DNA of 64,000 nt from Epithemia pelagica (Eukaryota; Bacillariophyta; Bacillariophyceae; Surirellales; Surirellaceae). The notes beneath the pieces were generated by a model. That model made no database searches. It saw nothing but the letters and a program-made list of their open reading frames with translations, and was not told the DNA's origin. Below are positions 6,992 through 16,400 of the stretch, piece by piece. Each line of letters opens with the position of its first letter. Positions within the stretch are counted from its first letter, which is position 1. The stretch lies in assembly GCA_946965045.2 (NCBI GenBank), contig OX337234.1:620001-684000 (forward strand), read 5' to 3'. The translations under genes were made by a program, and so were the position numbers.

Positions 6992-8263
6992 CTACTTGGA
7001 AAAGCGTCCTGTTTGCAAGAGGGCCAAGTCCTGCAAACTTTCGGGCATGCCTTGGGCTTTCAAAAAATAGGGCATGAACCAGGCGGCCATGGCTTGCAAG
7101 GCGACCAAACTGGTTCCATGATACAAGAGTCGTCGTTGGAACCGCCCCACAGTGTCCATACGACGGGTGTCGTCGTCTGGTTGTTGTTTGTCGTTGTTGG
7201 AACGCTGAAACAAGGGAATCAAGACATGCTTGTCCAAGGCCAAGCCGAGTGCGGGTGCCACGAGCAACACCCACATGTACTCCCAGGCCCAGGTTCCTGC
7301 ACTCACTTGGCCCCACCATGCCACATGCAACAGACAATTGAGACCAAAGGTGGCCATGGTATTGCGCCATTGCAACCAAATGGCGGATGATCTCGTACTA
7401 TTAGTAGGACGACCCCCCAGGGGCTCGTAAATGGCCCATCGCAAATGAAAGCCCGGGGATTTGCTCCATCGGTGCCAAAAATACCGAGGGACCGTCGATG
7501 CCACGGGCAAATTTGAAGGTTCCACCACATAAAACGAAGAACCGGATTGTTGTGGTTGTTGAGGCAGCAAACTGCCCACCACGGCCCAAGTCGGGGCCGT
7601 CATGGCGATATCCGATACCATGCCTTGCGACAATTGAATTTGATAAAAGGCCACAATATTTTGCATCCAACCGGGGAATCGGTCGTACCAACGATAGTCC
7701 AAAATGGCCTGAGCAATCGTTCCCATGAGCACAGCCTGGATCACGCCACGACACGTATAATACAGAATCTTCCAATAATAATTTACTACTGGAACCGTTT
7801 TCTTGTGTGGTGGTGTTGTTCCAGTGGCATGTCGTGGCTGGTGGTGTTCGGGCACGCCTCCTTCAAAGACAATGGTCGCTGGACAATAGCAAAAGAGGAC
7901 TATGCGACCAAAGTTGGTCAAACCCAATTGACTCGCAAACTGCGGCGACAATACGGCATGGACGTACTTGACGGACAGTAGGGCAAAGATCCACCAAATC
8001 AAATTCACGTTAAAGGAATAATACATGCCCAAGGCAGTGCGGAGAGAATCGGCCAGTATATACATGGTCCAAAAGTACCACGTCAAGGCCGCTACTCGAC
8101 GCCAGAGGGCTTGTCGAACCAAACAATAGTAAAACACCCATGGTTGACAGAGCCAAAACAAAACCATCCAACCCCCAATCCGCAAACAATTGCTCCGCAC
8201 CGGTTCTGGCAAATGATCCAATATCACCATCCTTGTGCCTGTTTCTTTGTTTGTTTGTTCCAA
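6992..8263 (-). CDS. MBOAT / wax-synthase-like membrane O-acyltransferase
   Basis: A single-exon protein of 423 residues with six or more hydrophobic segments (for example GWMVLFWLCQPWVFYYCL, residues about 31-50). At about 260-285 the motif RYFWHRWSKSPGFHLR followed by AIYEPLGG matches the FWxRxWH...R...YEPL motif of wax-synthase-type MBOAT enzymes, which transfer acyl groups to alcohols or other hydroxyl acceptors in the ER. A later His in LNCLLHVAWWG could be the second conserved histidine of the family. Starts at residue 1 or at Met12 are both possible. Substrate is unknown. Confidence is good for the superfamily, low for the reaction. Confidence 0.65.
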   Translation of the reverse strand: MEQTNKETGTRMVILDHLPEPVRSNCLRIGGWMVLFWLCQPWVFYYCLVRQALWRRVAALTWYFWTMYILADSLRTALGMYYSFNVNLIWWIFALLSVKYVHAVLSPQFASQLGLTNFGRIVLFCYCPATIVFEGGVPEHHQPRHATGTTPPHKKTVPVVNYYWKILYYTCRGVIQAVLMGTIAQAILDYRWYDRFPGWMQNIVAFYQIQLSQGMVSDIAMTAPTWAVVGSLLPQQPQQSGSSFYVVEPSNLPVASTVPRYFWHRWSKSPGFHLRWAIYEPLGGRPTNSTRSSAIWLQWRNTMATFGLNCLLHVAWWGQVSAGTWAWEYMWVLLVAPALGLALDKHVLIPLFQRSNNDKQQPDDDTRRMDTVGRFQRRLLYHGTSLVALQAMAAWFMPYFLKAQGMPESLQDLALLQTGRFSK

Positions 8264-8415
8264 TCAATCAATGGAGGTGTGACAATCGCTTATTTGTATT
8301 GGTCCGTCGATGGTTTGCAACCCTGCCTCGTGTGTAACTCCTGAACCAGCGAGACGACAAGCTACGTTCTATCAATAGGGAGCTTCTCGACTCTCTCAAG
8401 AGACTTGGGTGTGCC

Positions 8416-8648
8416 TGTTGAGACAAGATAGCACGCCCAAGGAAACACAGGACCAAACCGCGACTCCCAAGAGAGTACAGTGGATGACGAACCCAAAGGA
8501 AGCCGAATGGCAAGTGGTGCAACCACGTAAGAGGTGCAGTCATTCCAAACCGGAGGAGGCGCAACAAAACGCTCATTCTTTTTAAAATAGAAGTAAATTG
8601 GTTTCCTTTTGTTGCCTGTACAGCACGATCGGTTGACTAGTTTCAACA
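8416..8648 (+). repeat. 5' LTR, 233 bp
   Basis: Begins TGTTGAGACAAG and ends GACTAGTTTCAACA (TG...CA, with TGTTGA/TCAACA short inverted ends). It appears identical to the 3' copy. It also contains the sense codons for the last residues of Pol. Confidence 0.93.
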
Positions 8649-8696
8649 TATTTTAAAAAGAAAATAACACTGTTGTTCACCTCAAAGCCTGAGTGC

Positions 8697-9356
8697 ATGT
8701 CGGATCAAAATCAAAACTCCCTACCTACTGACGAAACGCCTGTACTCGTATTAATCCGTGAGTTCGTGCGGTTGAACCTTCAACACGAAGGGCAAGCCAG
8801 CCGACTCAACGAAGATCACGAAACCAGACTCAGAGCTATTGACCGACAGTATTGGGCCGATACAGCAGAACTGGAACAACGATATCAACGAGCACAAGGT
8901 GAAGAACACGAACGACATCAAAGGGCCCTCCAGGAACATCGTAATCAACGAGAAGCCGATCGCGATAGGGCATATCGGATTGCACAAGAGGCAGAAGAAA
9001 CACAAGCACAGGGCGAAGGGAACCCTCAAGTTGTGGAACTGGAAGCGGTTGAAGAACCTCAAGTTGTGATCGAAGACCCTCGAAATCTCGAGATAGTGAA
9101 CGAACCAAGAGCCATACAAGTGCAAGCCCCAGCCGTTCAGAATCAACAAGGCATTATCTTTCCACCTATTGGAGCACGAGTCCGAGTGGAAACCCCTGTT
9201 CGCCTCGCACGTCATCGACACCCTTTACACAACGCAACAGGAACAGTGCTTAGACACACTGATACCTACACGTGGATCCAAGTCTGGAACCCTATCACCA
9301 GACGCAACGAAGAATTTAAGCGAAAGCCCGTCAATCTCATCATCCTACAAGAATGA
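8697..9356 (+). CDS. Extra 5' ORF of the copia element: coiled coil plus SH3-like tail
   Basis: About 219 residues from Met at 8697 (an in-frame ATG at 8673 is also possible). Residues about 18-100 are a charged coiled coil starting with LIREFVRLNLQHEGQASRL and containing DRQYWAD. A variable acidic linker follows, then a compact beta-rich tail (GARVRVETPVRL, GTVLRHTDTYTWIQVWN, NEEFKRKPVNLIIL) that looks like a KOW/Tudor/SH3-type barrel. The second copia element carries a homologue at the same place. Its TGA overlaps the gag-pol start as ATGA, which suggests coupled reinitiation. Function unknown. Confidence 0.75.
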   Translation: MSDQNQNSLPTDETPVLVLIREFVRLNLQHEGQASRLNEDHETRLRAIDRQYWADTAELEQRYQRAQGEEHERHQRALQEHRNQREADRDRAYRIAQEAEETQAQGEGNPQVVELEAVEEPQVVIEDPRNLEIVNEPRAIQVQAPAVQNQQGIIFPPIGARVRVETPVRLARHRHPLHNATGTVLRHTDTYTWIQVWNPITRRNEEFKRKPVNLIILQE

Positions 9357-12300
9357 GTCAGTCACCAGACAATGTTAATTCCGGTGGTGGCAGAGGAGGA
9401 CGAGGCAATAATCGTGGTCGAGGTCGTGGGGGACGTGGAGGTAGAAACAACAATGGCCAAAGCAAGTTTGAAGGGCAGGAACCCTTGTTGAAGGGATGCG
9501 TGTTTGATTATACACAAGACGCCCAAGCCAAAAAATACATTCGGAACGTGGAACTGCTGATTGGATATATCGGCATCAAGTTCCCGAAGTACAATATGGA
9601 CTTCCAGCGTGCCGTTGAAAATCTATCTTTGCCTACACCTCCTCGTCCACCACGTCCATCCGACACTGCTAGTCCTATTGAAATAAAAGAATGGGAGTTT
9701 CAGTACAAAGCAATTGACGAGAAGCGCGTGGCTACTGAAGGATTCCGCTCATCACTCTATAGTGTTCTTCTTGGTCAGTCAACGGACCTAATGAAGGACA
9801 AGCTCAAGGCCCATAGTTCCTTCCCCTCCATACAAGCTCATCGAGACGGCATCGAGTTGTTGAAGTTGATCAAGGCTACTACATTTACTTTCGATAGCGA
9901 CAGGGTCTACACTGGAATGGCGATGGATAAGATCCGTGCCGATTTCTATGGGATGAAACGACACCCCGGACAGTCTGTCCATAGTTTCTATGAGGCATTT
10001 CGGGCGAAGGTCAAGGTAATCAATGAGGTAGGAATTCTCCTCTTCGATCAGGCATATGTCCAAGAAATTGCCGCAAAGAATGGCCGACCAGGTGCACCGT
10101 CTATGGCTGATAACGAGGAAGCGCAGGACCGCATGATAGCGAATCGATTTATTCGTGCTTGCGGCCAAAAAGACTACGAAGTGCATCTACACAACAACTT
10201 CTTGGATGGGCACATCATCTACCCATCAAATCTCGCTGATGCCCGTGCAATTATCGATGCACGCATGGGGCGTCGTGAGCTCAATAGCAACAACAACAAC
10301 AACCAGAATGAATCAAACAGTGGCTCTCAAGCGCAAGGCTCAGACAATACAGGTCTTGCTTATCCAACTGCTGGCGAAACAGCCAACGAGTCACAGAATA
10401 GTGATACCAACCGAGGTTCGAACTCCGCTGATTGTTGTGTATCTGAAAATGCCTCAGACTCACTTTGTCTTTCTATTGCCACGCTTTCACAGACTAACAT
10501 TCCACCAACATGGGTCCTCCTGGATAACCAGGCCACCATTCACATCTTTTCCAACACATCATTACTCGTCAGTCCACCGAAGCCTAGCCAAGAAACCATG
10601 AGAATCAAGGGGCATGGTGGAACAATTACCACATCACAAACAGCCCAAGTCCGAGATTATGGAGCCGTATGGTTCTATGAGAGCGGCTGGGTCAACATAC
10701 TATCATTCCATCAAGTCAAGCAACAGTACAGCATCTCATACCAAGCCAACAACGATGAATTTCATGTTCGATCCCGCACAGGCGCACTCATTGACATATT
10801 CCGCGCAAGTCCCCAAGGTCTCTATTACTCTGATTGGTCCTCCCGATCTGCTGCGACTGAATTTGGACTGGTCACTACTGTAGCTACAAATAAAGCTAAG
10901 TACACAGCAAATGACGTCGCTAGAGCACAAGGAGTTAGATCATTGCAGATTAAAATAGGTCGACCAAGTGACAGAGAATTCAGCTCAATCCTGGACAAGC
11001 GGTTGCTACCCAATTGTCCTTTCACTAGCAAGGATGTCAAATTAGCCGCAAAGATGCTGGGACCCAACATAGGTACCTTGAAAGGCAAGACGGTTCGAAA
11101 GCGTCCCATGCAAGTTGACGCCTCTCTCATGATCGATGTCCCAATCCCAAAGAAATATCACGATGTTGTCCTTTGCATGGACGTACTTCATGTCAACGGG
11201 ATCCCATTCCTAGCGACGATCTCTCGCTACATCAAGTTCGGGACGATTACCGCATTGAAGGCACTCAATGGACCGACACTTTTCACGGCAATCAAACAAG
11301 TAGTATCGATCTATCGTCGTGGCAACTTGCGCCCTCGAATTCTTCTCGCCGACGGGGCATTTGATAATGAACCCATGAATGAATTTCTCCATGGGATTGG
11401 CATGAGCCTGAACCCGACATCCCGAGATGAACATGTCGGCGACATCGAACGGTACATTCGTACCATAAAGGAAAGAATGAGGTGCATGTATAATACGCTC
11501 CCATTTAAACACATGCCAAAAGTGTTGGTGATTGAAATGGCAAAAGCCGCCGTCTATTGGCTGAATGCCTTCCCAGCTGCCAATGGAATATCGGACGAGC
11601 AGAGCCCAAAGACCCTCGTCACCGGCCAACAACTGGATTATAACCGTCACTGCAAGTATGAGTTTGGACAATATGTCCAGACCCATGAGCCACACGACAA
11701 TTCCATGGAGCCAAGAACCCAAGGAGCACTGGCCCTTCGCCCAACTGGCAACCAACAGGGTGGCCATTATTTCTTGAACTTGTTATCCGGTCGTGTCATC
11801 AATCGGAACCATGCCACGATTGTTCCTATGCCTGATATTGCCCTCCAGCGAGTGCACCAATTGGCTGTTGCCCAGGAGGCATATCCGAATCTTGCTTTTG
11901 GGGATAGGGATAACCGCATCTTGGCTTTGGAATACGATGATTTTGACGAAGGAAATGATGAAGATTATGAGTATGATGTGGACGACGAGGATGATGTATT
12001 GAGGTATGATGAGGATATCGTCGATAATGAGTTGGCGACGGTGAACGAGGACCCGGTGGAGGAGTTGGTCATGGAAGAAGTGGGAAATGAGAACGATTAC
12101 GATCTTAATGATCAAGCGATAGGAGAGGATCAGGGGTTGGATGGTCCCGAGGTAGGAGAGGATCAGGAGTTGGATGGTCCCGAGGATGGTCCCGAGGATG
12201 GAGATAACGTGGGCCTTGGTTTGGATCTTAATGGTCCAGTGGATGGAGTCGTAGAAGGAGGTGGAAACGATGATGGAGTACAGGAAGGAATCGACATTGA

Positions 12301-14434
12301 TGCTCATGAGGAACAACTACATGCTGACTATGTGGAGCAGGCTGTTGCAGATCAAGAACTACTCGAGGCAAATCAAGGAGTGGAGGCAAATCAAGGAGTG
12401 GAACCCGTGCCAAATCAAGGAGTGGGCCCACAACCCGAGCAACCACCCATGCAACAACCCAACATCCATGGTGTTGGCGGTGGAATTGTTGGCGGCGGCG
12501 GTGATGCTGTGGCAGCACCCATTCACCCTAGATATAATCTACGGACGAATCGAGAACGGAACTATGCCCATCGATACAACAATGACATTTATGTTACTGC
12601 TGAAGTGGCGCAAGACGTGTCAACGCCCCAAATGGGGATGAAACAAGGAGTGCGATTGTTTGGTGATGCAGGCGTGGCCGCAGTGAAAAAGGAAGTCCTG
12701 CAGTTGCATGACCGAGAAGTAATGCGAGCCATTATGAAAAGCTCATTGACCAAACAACAAATCCGACAAGCGCTTGGATACTTGATGTTCTTGAAGAGAA
12801 AGAGAACTGGCAAAATTAAAGGACGAGGCTGCGCAGATGGCCGTAAACAACGCGAATACATAAACAAAGAAGATGCATCTTCTCCCACAGTCGCAACAGA
12901 GGCCGTCTTCCTAAGTGCAATCATTGATGCAATGGAACGAAGGGCTGTGGCAGTAGTGGATATTCCAGGGGCCTTTATGCAGGCCATGATGGACCCTGGG
13001 GTGCACATGAGAATCACCGGGCTCATGGTTGAATTGTTGCTTGAAATTGATGAAAAAATGTACCGACCATTCGTTGTGGTCGAGAAAGGCGAACCCGTCA
13101 TCTACGTTGAATTGCTTCGTGCCCTGTACGGCACCCTGCGAGCGGCAAGACTGTTTTGGGAGAAGTTAACTGCCGTCATCAAGGAGTGGGGTTTCATTGT
13201 GAACCCATACGACAGTTGTGTGGCTAACAAAACAATCAATGGGTCGCAATGCACCATCACATGGCACATTGACGACCTCAAAATATCACACAAGGAAGAA
13301 AGCGTGGTCAGCAGCATCATAGAACAAATACAAGCCACATTCGGTCAACAAGGTGAACTTTCGATTTCAAGAGGGAAACGCCATGACTATTTGGGCATGT
13401 ACCTTGACTATAGCGAACCAGGGCAGTTGATTGTTGACATGAGGACCGCCATACAGAGTATCATCGATGATGTACCAAAGGAGTTCAAAGGGGTGGCACA
13501 AACCCCAGCAGCCTCCCATCTTTTCCATCTGCAAGATGGAGCCGAGCAGTTGGATAGCGACCAGGCAGACCAGTTTCACAGTTTCACCATGAGACTGATG
13601 TATATTGCCCAACGTGGACGACCTGACATCCGAGCGGCCGTAGCTTTCCTCAGTACACGAGTGAAAGAACCAACCAAGGATGATTGGCGTAAGTTGTCGC
13701 GTGTGATGAAATACCTCCAAACAACACCCGACTTGCTTCTTCGGTTAAATTGTGATGGGACCGGAATTCTTCGATGGTGGGTGGACGCATCCTATGCCGT
13801 CCATCCTAACATGCGTGGGCATACCGGGGGTGTAATGATGATGGGAAAAGGAGCTGCGATGAGCATCTCATCAAAACAGAAGCTGGTAGCTCGTAGTTCC
13901 ACCGAGAGCGAGCTCATCGGTGTTCATGATGCCATGCCAAATATGCTTTGGTGTCGGCAATTCCTGATCGCACAAGGTTATCAAGTCAAGGAGATGAAAT
14001 TATTCCAAGATAACATGAGTGCAATGTTGTTGGAGAAGAACGGACGAGCCTCCAGCAGCAAACGTACCAAACATATCGACATTCGATATTTCTTCATTAA
14101 AGATCGAGTCGATAACAAGGAACTGACAATCGAACATTGTCCTACGGAAGAAATGATCGCCGATTTCCATACGAAACCGCTTCAGGGTAACTTGTTTTAC
14201 AAGTTCCGTGATCTTATCATGAATATCCCGAGCACTGATATCTATCATTCCTCGCGAAGGAGTGTGTTGAGACAAGATAGCACGCCCAAGGAAACACAGG
14301 ACCAAACCGCGACTCCCAAGAGAGTACAGTGGATGACGAACCCAAAGGAAGCCGAATGGCAAGTGGTGCAACCACGTAAGAGGTGCAGTCATTCCAAACC
14401 GGAGGAGGCGCAACAAAACGCTCATTCTTTTTAA
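9353..14434 (+). CDS. Gag-Pol polyprotein (Gag, PR, IN, RT, RNase H), 1,693 aa
   Basis: A single uninterrupted frame. An RGG-rich N-terminus is followed by Gag (about 45-320, no CCHC knuckle seen). Protease is at VLLDNQATIHIFS (about 390). Integrase acidic residues are at CMDVLHVNG (about 608), LLADGAFDN (about 665) and HVGDIERYIR (about 697). Next is a long acidic linker with NQGVE repeats. RT has VDIPGAFMQA (about 1202) and WHIDDLKIS (about 1304), and RNase H has WWVDASY (about 1476) and STESELIG (about 1518). The catalytic RT box is HIDD instead of the usual YVDD. The last 56 codons lie inside the 3' LTR. It encodes replication of the element; all catalytic residues seem present. Confidence 0.95.
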   Translation: MSQSPDNVNSGGGRGGRGNNRGRGRGGRGGRNNNGQSKFEGQEPLLKGCVFDYTQDAQAKKYIRNVELLIGYIGIKFPKYNMDFQRAVENLSLPTPPRPPRPSDTASPIEIKEWEFQYKAIDEKRVATEGFRSSLYSVLLGQSTDLMKDKLKAHSSFPSIQAHRDGIELLKLIKATTFTFDSDRVYTGMAMDKIRADFYGMKRHPGQSVHSFYEAFRAKVKVINEVGILLFDQAYVQEIAAKNGRPGAPSMADNEEAQDRMIANRFIRACGQKDYEVHLHNNFLDGHIIYPSNLADARAIIDARMGRRELNSNNNNNQNESNSGSQAQGSDNTGLAYPTAGETANESQNSDTNRGSNSADCCVSENASDSLCLSIATLSQTNIPPTWVLLDNQATIHIFSNTSLLVSPPKPSQETMRIKGHGGTITTSQTAQVRDYGAVWFYESGWVNILSFHQVKQQYSISYQANNDEFHVRSRTGALIDIFRASPQGLYYSDWSSRSAATEFGLVTTVATNKAKYTANDVARAQGVRSLQIKIGRPSDREFSSILDKRLLPNCPFTSKDVKLAAKMLGPNIGTLKGKTVRKRPMQVDASLMIDVPIPKKYHDVVLCMDVLHVNGIPFLATISRYIKFGTITALKALNGPTLFTAIKQVVSIYRRGNLRPRILLADGAFDNEPMNEFLHGIGMSLNPTSRDEHVGDIERYIRTIKERMRCMYNTLPFKHMPKVLVIEMAKAAVYWLNAFPAANGISDEQSPKTLVTGQQLDYNRHCKYEFGQYVQTHEPHDNSMEPRTQGALALRPTGNQQGGHYFLNLLSGRVINRNHATIVPMPDIALQRVHQLAVAQEAYPNLAFGDRDNRILALEYDDFDEGNDEDYEYDVDDEDDVLRYDEDIVDNELATVNEDPVEELVMEEVGNENDYDLNDQAIGEDQGLDGPEVGEDQELDGPEDGPEDGDNVGLGLDLNGPVDGVVEGGGNDDGVQEGIDIDAHEEQLHADYVEQAVADQELLEANQGVEANQGVEPVPNQGVGPQPEQPPMQQPNIHGVGGGIVGGGGDAVAAPIHPRYNLRTNRERNYAHRYNNDIYVTAEVAQDVSTPQMGMKQGVRLFGDAGVAAVKKEVLQLHDREVMRAIMKSSLTKQQIRQALGYLMFLKRKRTGKIKGRGCADGRKQREYINKEDASSPTVATEAVFLSAIIDAMERRAVAVVDIPGAFMQAMMDPGVHMRITGLMVELLLEIDEKMYRPFVVVEKGEPVIYVELLRALYGTLRAARLFWEKLTAVIKEWGFIVNPYDSCVANKTINGSQCTITWHIDDLKISHKEESVVSSIIEQIQATFGQQGELSISRGKRHDYLGMYLDYSEPGQLIVDMRTAIQSIIDDVPKEFKGVAQTPAASHLFHLQDGAEQLDSDQADQFHSFTMRLMYIAQRGRPDIRAAVAFLSTRVKEPTKDDWRKLSRVMKYLQTTPDLLLRLNCDGTGILRWWVDASYAVHPNMRGHTGGVMMMGKGAAMSISSKQKLVARSSTESELIGVHDAMPNMLWCRQFLIAQGYQVKEMKLFQDNMSAMLLEKNGRASSSKRTKHIDIRYFFIKDRVDNKELTIEHCPTEEMIADFHTKPLQGNLFYKFRDLIMNIPSTDIYHSSRRSVLRQDSTPKETQDQTATPKRVQWMTNPKEAEWQVVQPRKRCSHSKPEEAQQNAHSF

Positions 14435-14497
14435 AATAGAAGTAAATTGGTTTCCTTTTGTTGCCTGTACAGCACGATCGGTTGACTAGTTTCAACA
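14265..14497 (+). repeat. 3' LTR, 233 bp
   Basis: Same sequence as 8416-8648 by eye. The gag-pol stop codon at 14432-14434 lies within it. Confidence 0.93.
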
Positions 14498-14832
14498 GCC
14501 TGGCCCTCGTTTGATCCGTGAACGTTGAACCCTCCAGTGCATGTCCAAAATGTGACCCACCGGCGACCTTCGAGATCTCAGTGCCGGGGCTGCCACGTGG
14601 AAGAGAGGAACATGTCGTTTCGATAAGCGCCAGATTTCGTGGAGAGGCAGGCGCGCGCCAGCTCTGGTCGGCCCACGTGTCGTGTAGCCTTACTCGTACT
14701 CGTACCTCTTACCTTACTTATCACAGTACACTTGGCAAGACAGCACGACCAAACTGGGCAGGGTCGAAGTTCCCCCAGCGGCCTCATTTTTTAGTTCTTC
14801 TTGGAACAAAAGTGTGGACCGTCCCCAACACC

Positions 14833-15555
14833 ATGGCAGCCAACAACAACAACAACAACAACGAGAACCAGGCTCCGCAATACGCCGATCCCGACTTCAA
14901 TTCCTCCCTCCCTTCCATGGATGGAATGGATGATGATGATACCAATCTTGGGAAAAGCGTCCAACGCCTTGCCCTCGTGACAAACGCTCTCATGACGACG
15001 ACGACGACGACAAGTGGCACGAGTTGTCCCGTGACTCTAGAAGAAGCAGGTCGTGAGCTCCAGTATCAGCACCAGCTGGTCCAAAGGGCTACTGCTGCGG
15101 ATACTCCTCCAGCTTGGTTTGCTCCCGCGATAGCACCGCTCCTAGCACCTCTCCGTTCCGATATTGCAGACTTGCGAGCCGATATTACAGGCATGCAAGC
15201 CAATATTACAGGCATGCAAGCCAATATTACAGGCATGCAAGCCAATATGAATGTCATGCGAGCCGAGCAAATCCGAAAGTCAAACTTTGATAATCTCTAT
15301 CGTGGTTCCCGTTTCCGCTTCCCTGTGGTATTGATCGAAGGTGGATCGATTCCAGTGGGTTCAGTCCCCACTCTGAACGACCTGGGCCTCCCTGAAGACT
15401 TTGTTTGCAAACGGAAGAGTCTGGACACTCTGGATAGCCCCCAACTGACAAACATCTATCAGGTGTACCGCGAACCTGGGCTTCAATCGAGACGTCCAAA
15501 TACTCTGGCCTCGCGTCGTCATGCCCTTGTGGTACTCCTCTATGGCAACATCTAA
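14833..15555 (+). CDS. Low-complexity / coiled-coil protein with conserved tail (240 aa)
   Basis: The ATG at 14833 begins MAA followed by an Asn run; the frame is open upstream to 14518, but the composition there is non-coding. Residues about 70-95 hold poly-Thr. About 110-160 is a coiled coil with three exact ITGMQAN heptads, made by a 21-bp tandem repeat at 15182-15245. The tail has NLYRGSRFRFPVV, GGSIPVGSVPTLNDLGLP and NTLASRRHALVVLLYGN. I do not know the family. The same layout, coiled coil followed by a short conserved tail, occurs in the gene at 51715-52296. A decayed copy follows downstream. Confidence 0.6.
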   Translation: MAANNNNNNNENQAPQYADPDFNSSLPSMDGMDDDDTNLGKSVQRLALVTNALMTTTTTTSGTSCPVTLEEAGRELQYQHQLVQRATAADTPPAWFAPAIAPLLAPLRSDIADLRADITGMQANITGMQANITGMQANMNVMRAEQIRKSNFDNLYRGSRFRFPVVLIEGGSIPVGSVPTLNDLGLPEDFVCKRKSLDTLDSPQLTNIYQVYREPGLQSRRPNTLASRRHALVVLLYGNI

Positions 15556-15703
15556 AGTCGTTGTCCAGGAAGGGGAGAGAATCAACTCCTGTTCGTTGCT
15601 TCCAATTTTCATAAATTGTTCTGTCCCTCATAATGAAGCCAATGCTCGATCGTAGAGTAGAATATCATATATATAGAACGTTCCATGTTGCATACCAGTA
15701 TTT

Positions 15704-16147
15704 TTGTCAGTGTGGACGGCATATCACGCCTTCTACAAAACGAGTCATAGGTCTCTTTTGGTGGAGCGTACGAATCGTTCGGAGTTGAGACGATGCTACT
15801 CTATTCGCGAATACTCCGGGACTTCTCTTCTCGCCCCTGCAGGAAAGCACAAAAGTCAGTCCGTCAAACTTGTGTCGTCTCGATCGAGATTTCCTTTTCC
15901 GTTTCCCAGTGGTGATGATGGAAGGTGGAGATGTTCCAGTCGGTTCGGTCCCTACTCTCAACGACCTGGGTCTACCAGAAGACTTTGTTTGCAAACGGGA
16001 GAATCTGGACACTTTGACAGACGTGCGCAACTGACAAACATCTTTCAGGTGTACCTCGAACCAGGGCTTTACTATCGTGGATATACTCTTGCCTCACGTC
16101 GTCGAGCCCTTGTGGAACTCCTCTATGGCAACATCTCAAGTCGTTGA
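15704..16147 (+). pseudogene. Decayed tandem copy of the coiled-coil protein gene tail
   Basis: The DNA from about 15870 to 16180 repeats the 3' part of the upstream gene, including GTCCCTACTCTCAACGACCT and GAAGACTTTGTTTGCAAACG. The frame shifts between the blocks, so only scattered peptides survive (AQLTNIFQVYLEPG, TLASRRRALVELLYGN). The leading coiled coil is missing. A third, shorter repeat of the flanking sequence starts at about 16275 (GTGGACGGCATATCA, then ACGATGCTAC). Confidence 0.7.
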
Positions 16148-16274
16148 CTGGGAAGGGGAGAGAATCAACTCCTGTTCGTTGCTTCACAATACTAGTTTTC
16201 TGTCTCTTATAGCGAAGCCAAGGCTCGATAATAAAGTATATATACGTTTCATCTATTATGCACAACTAATGCTG

Positions 16275-16400
16275 TAGTGGACGGCATATCAAACATCAAG
16301 CCTTCTACGAAAAAAGTCATAGGTTTGAGTTAGGGTTGCGCTTTGAGATCAGTCTGAGTTTACACGATGCTACCCCGTTCACGAATACTCCGTTCTCGCC
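16275..16400 (+). repeat. Third partial copy of the duplicated flank
   Basis: Similar to 15710-15845 (GTGGACGGCATATCA, CCTTCTAC, ACGATGCTAC, CGAATACTCCG). The similarity ends near 16400. It supports stepwise tandem duplication of this locus. Confidence 0.55.

Larger units (their letters stand above)
8416..14497 (+). mobile_element. Ty1/copia LTR retrotransposon, CoDi-type, apparently intact
   Basis: 6,082 bp with 233-bp LTRs at both ends that I could not tell apart base by base, so the insertion is young. Gene order is a small extra ORF, then one ORF for Gag, protease, integrase, RT and RNase H. Integrase before RT defines the copia superfamily. A GCGAAGGAGTG purine-rich stretch precedes the 3' LTR. 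The flanks (GTGCC left, GCCTG right) do not form the expected 5-bp target duplication. Confidence 0.93.

Noticed and set aside
6597-7379. 260-codon minus-strand ORF next to the acyltransferase
   Set aside because: Different frame over the acyltransferase 3' end, with no MBOAT or other motif.
14518-14832. Upstream 105 codons of the ORF at 14518-15555
   Set aside because: Composition is unlike the rest, and the Met-Ala-Ala-Asn start at 14833 is followed by typical diatom low complexity.
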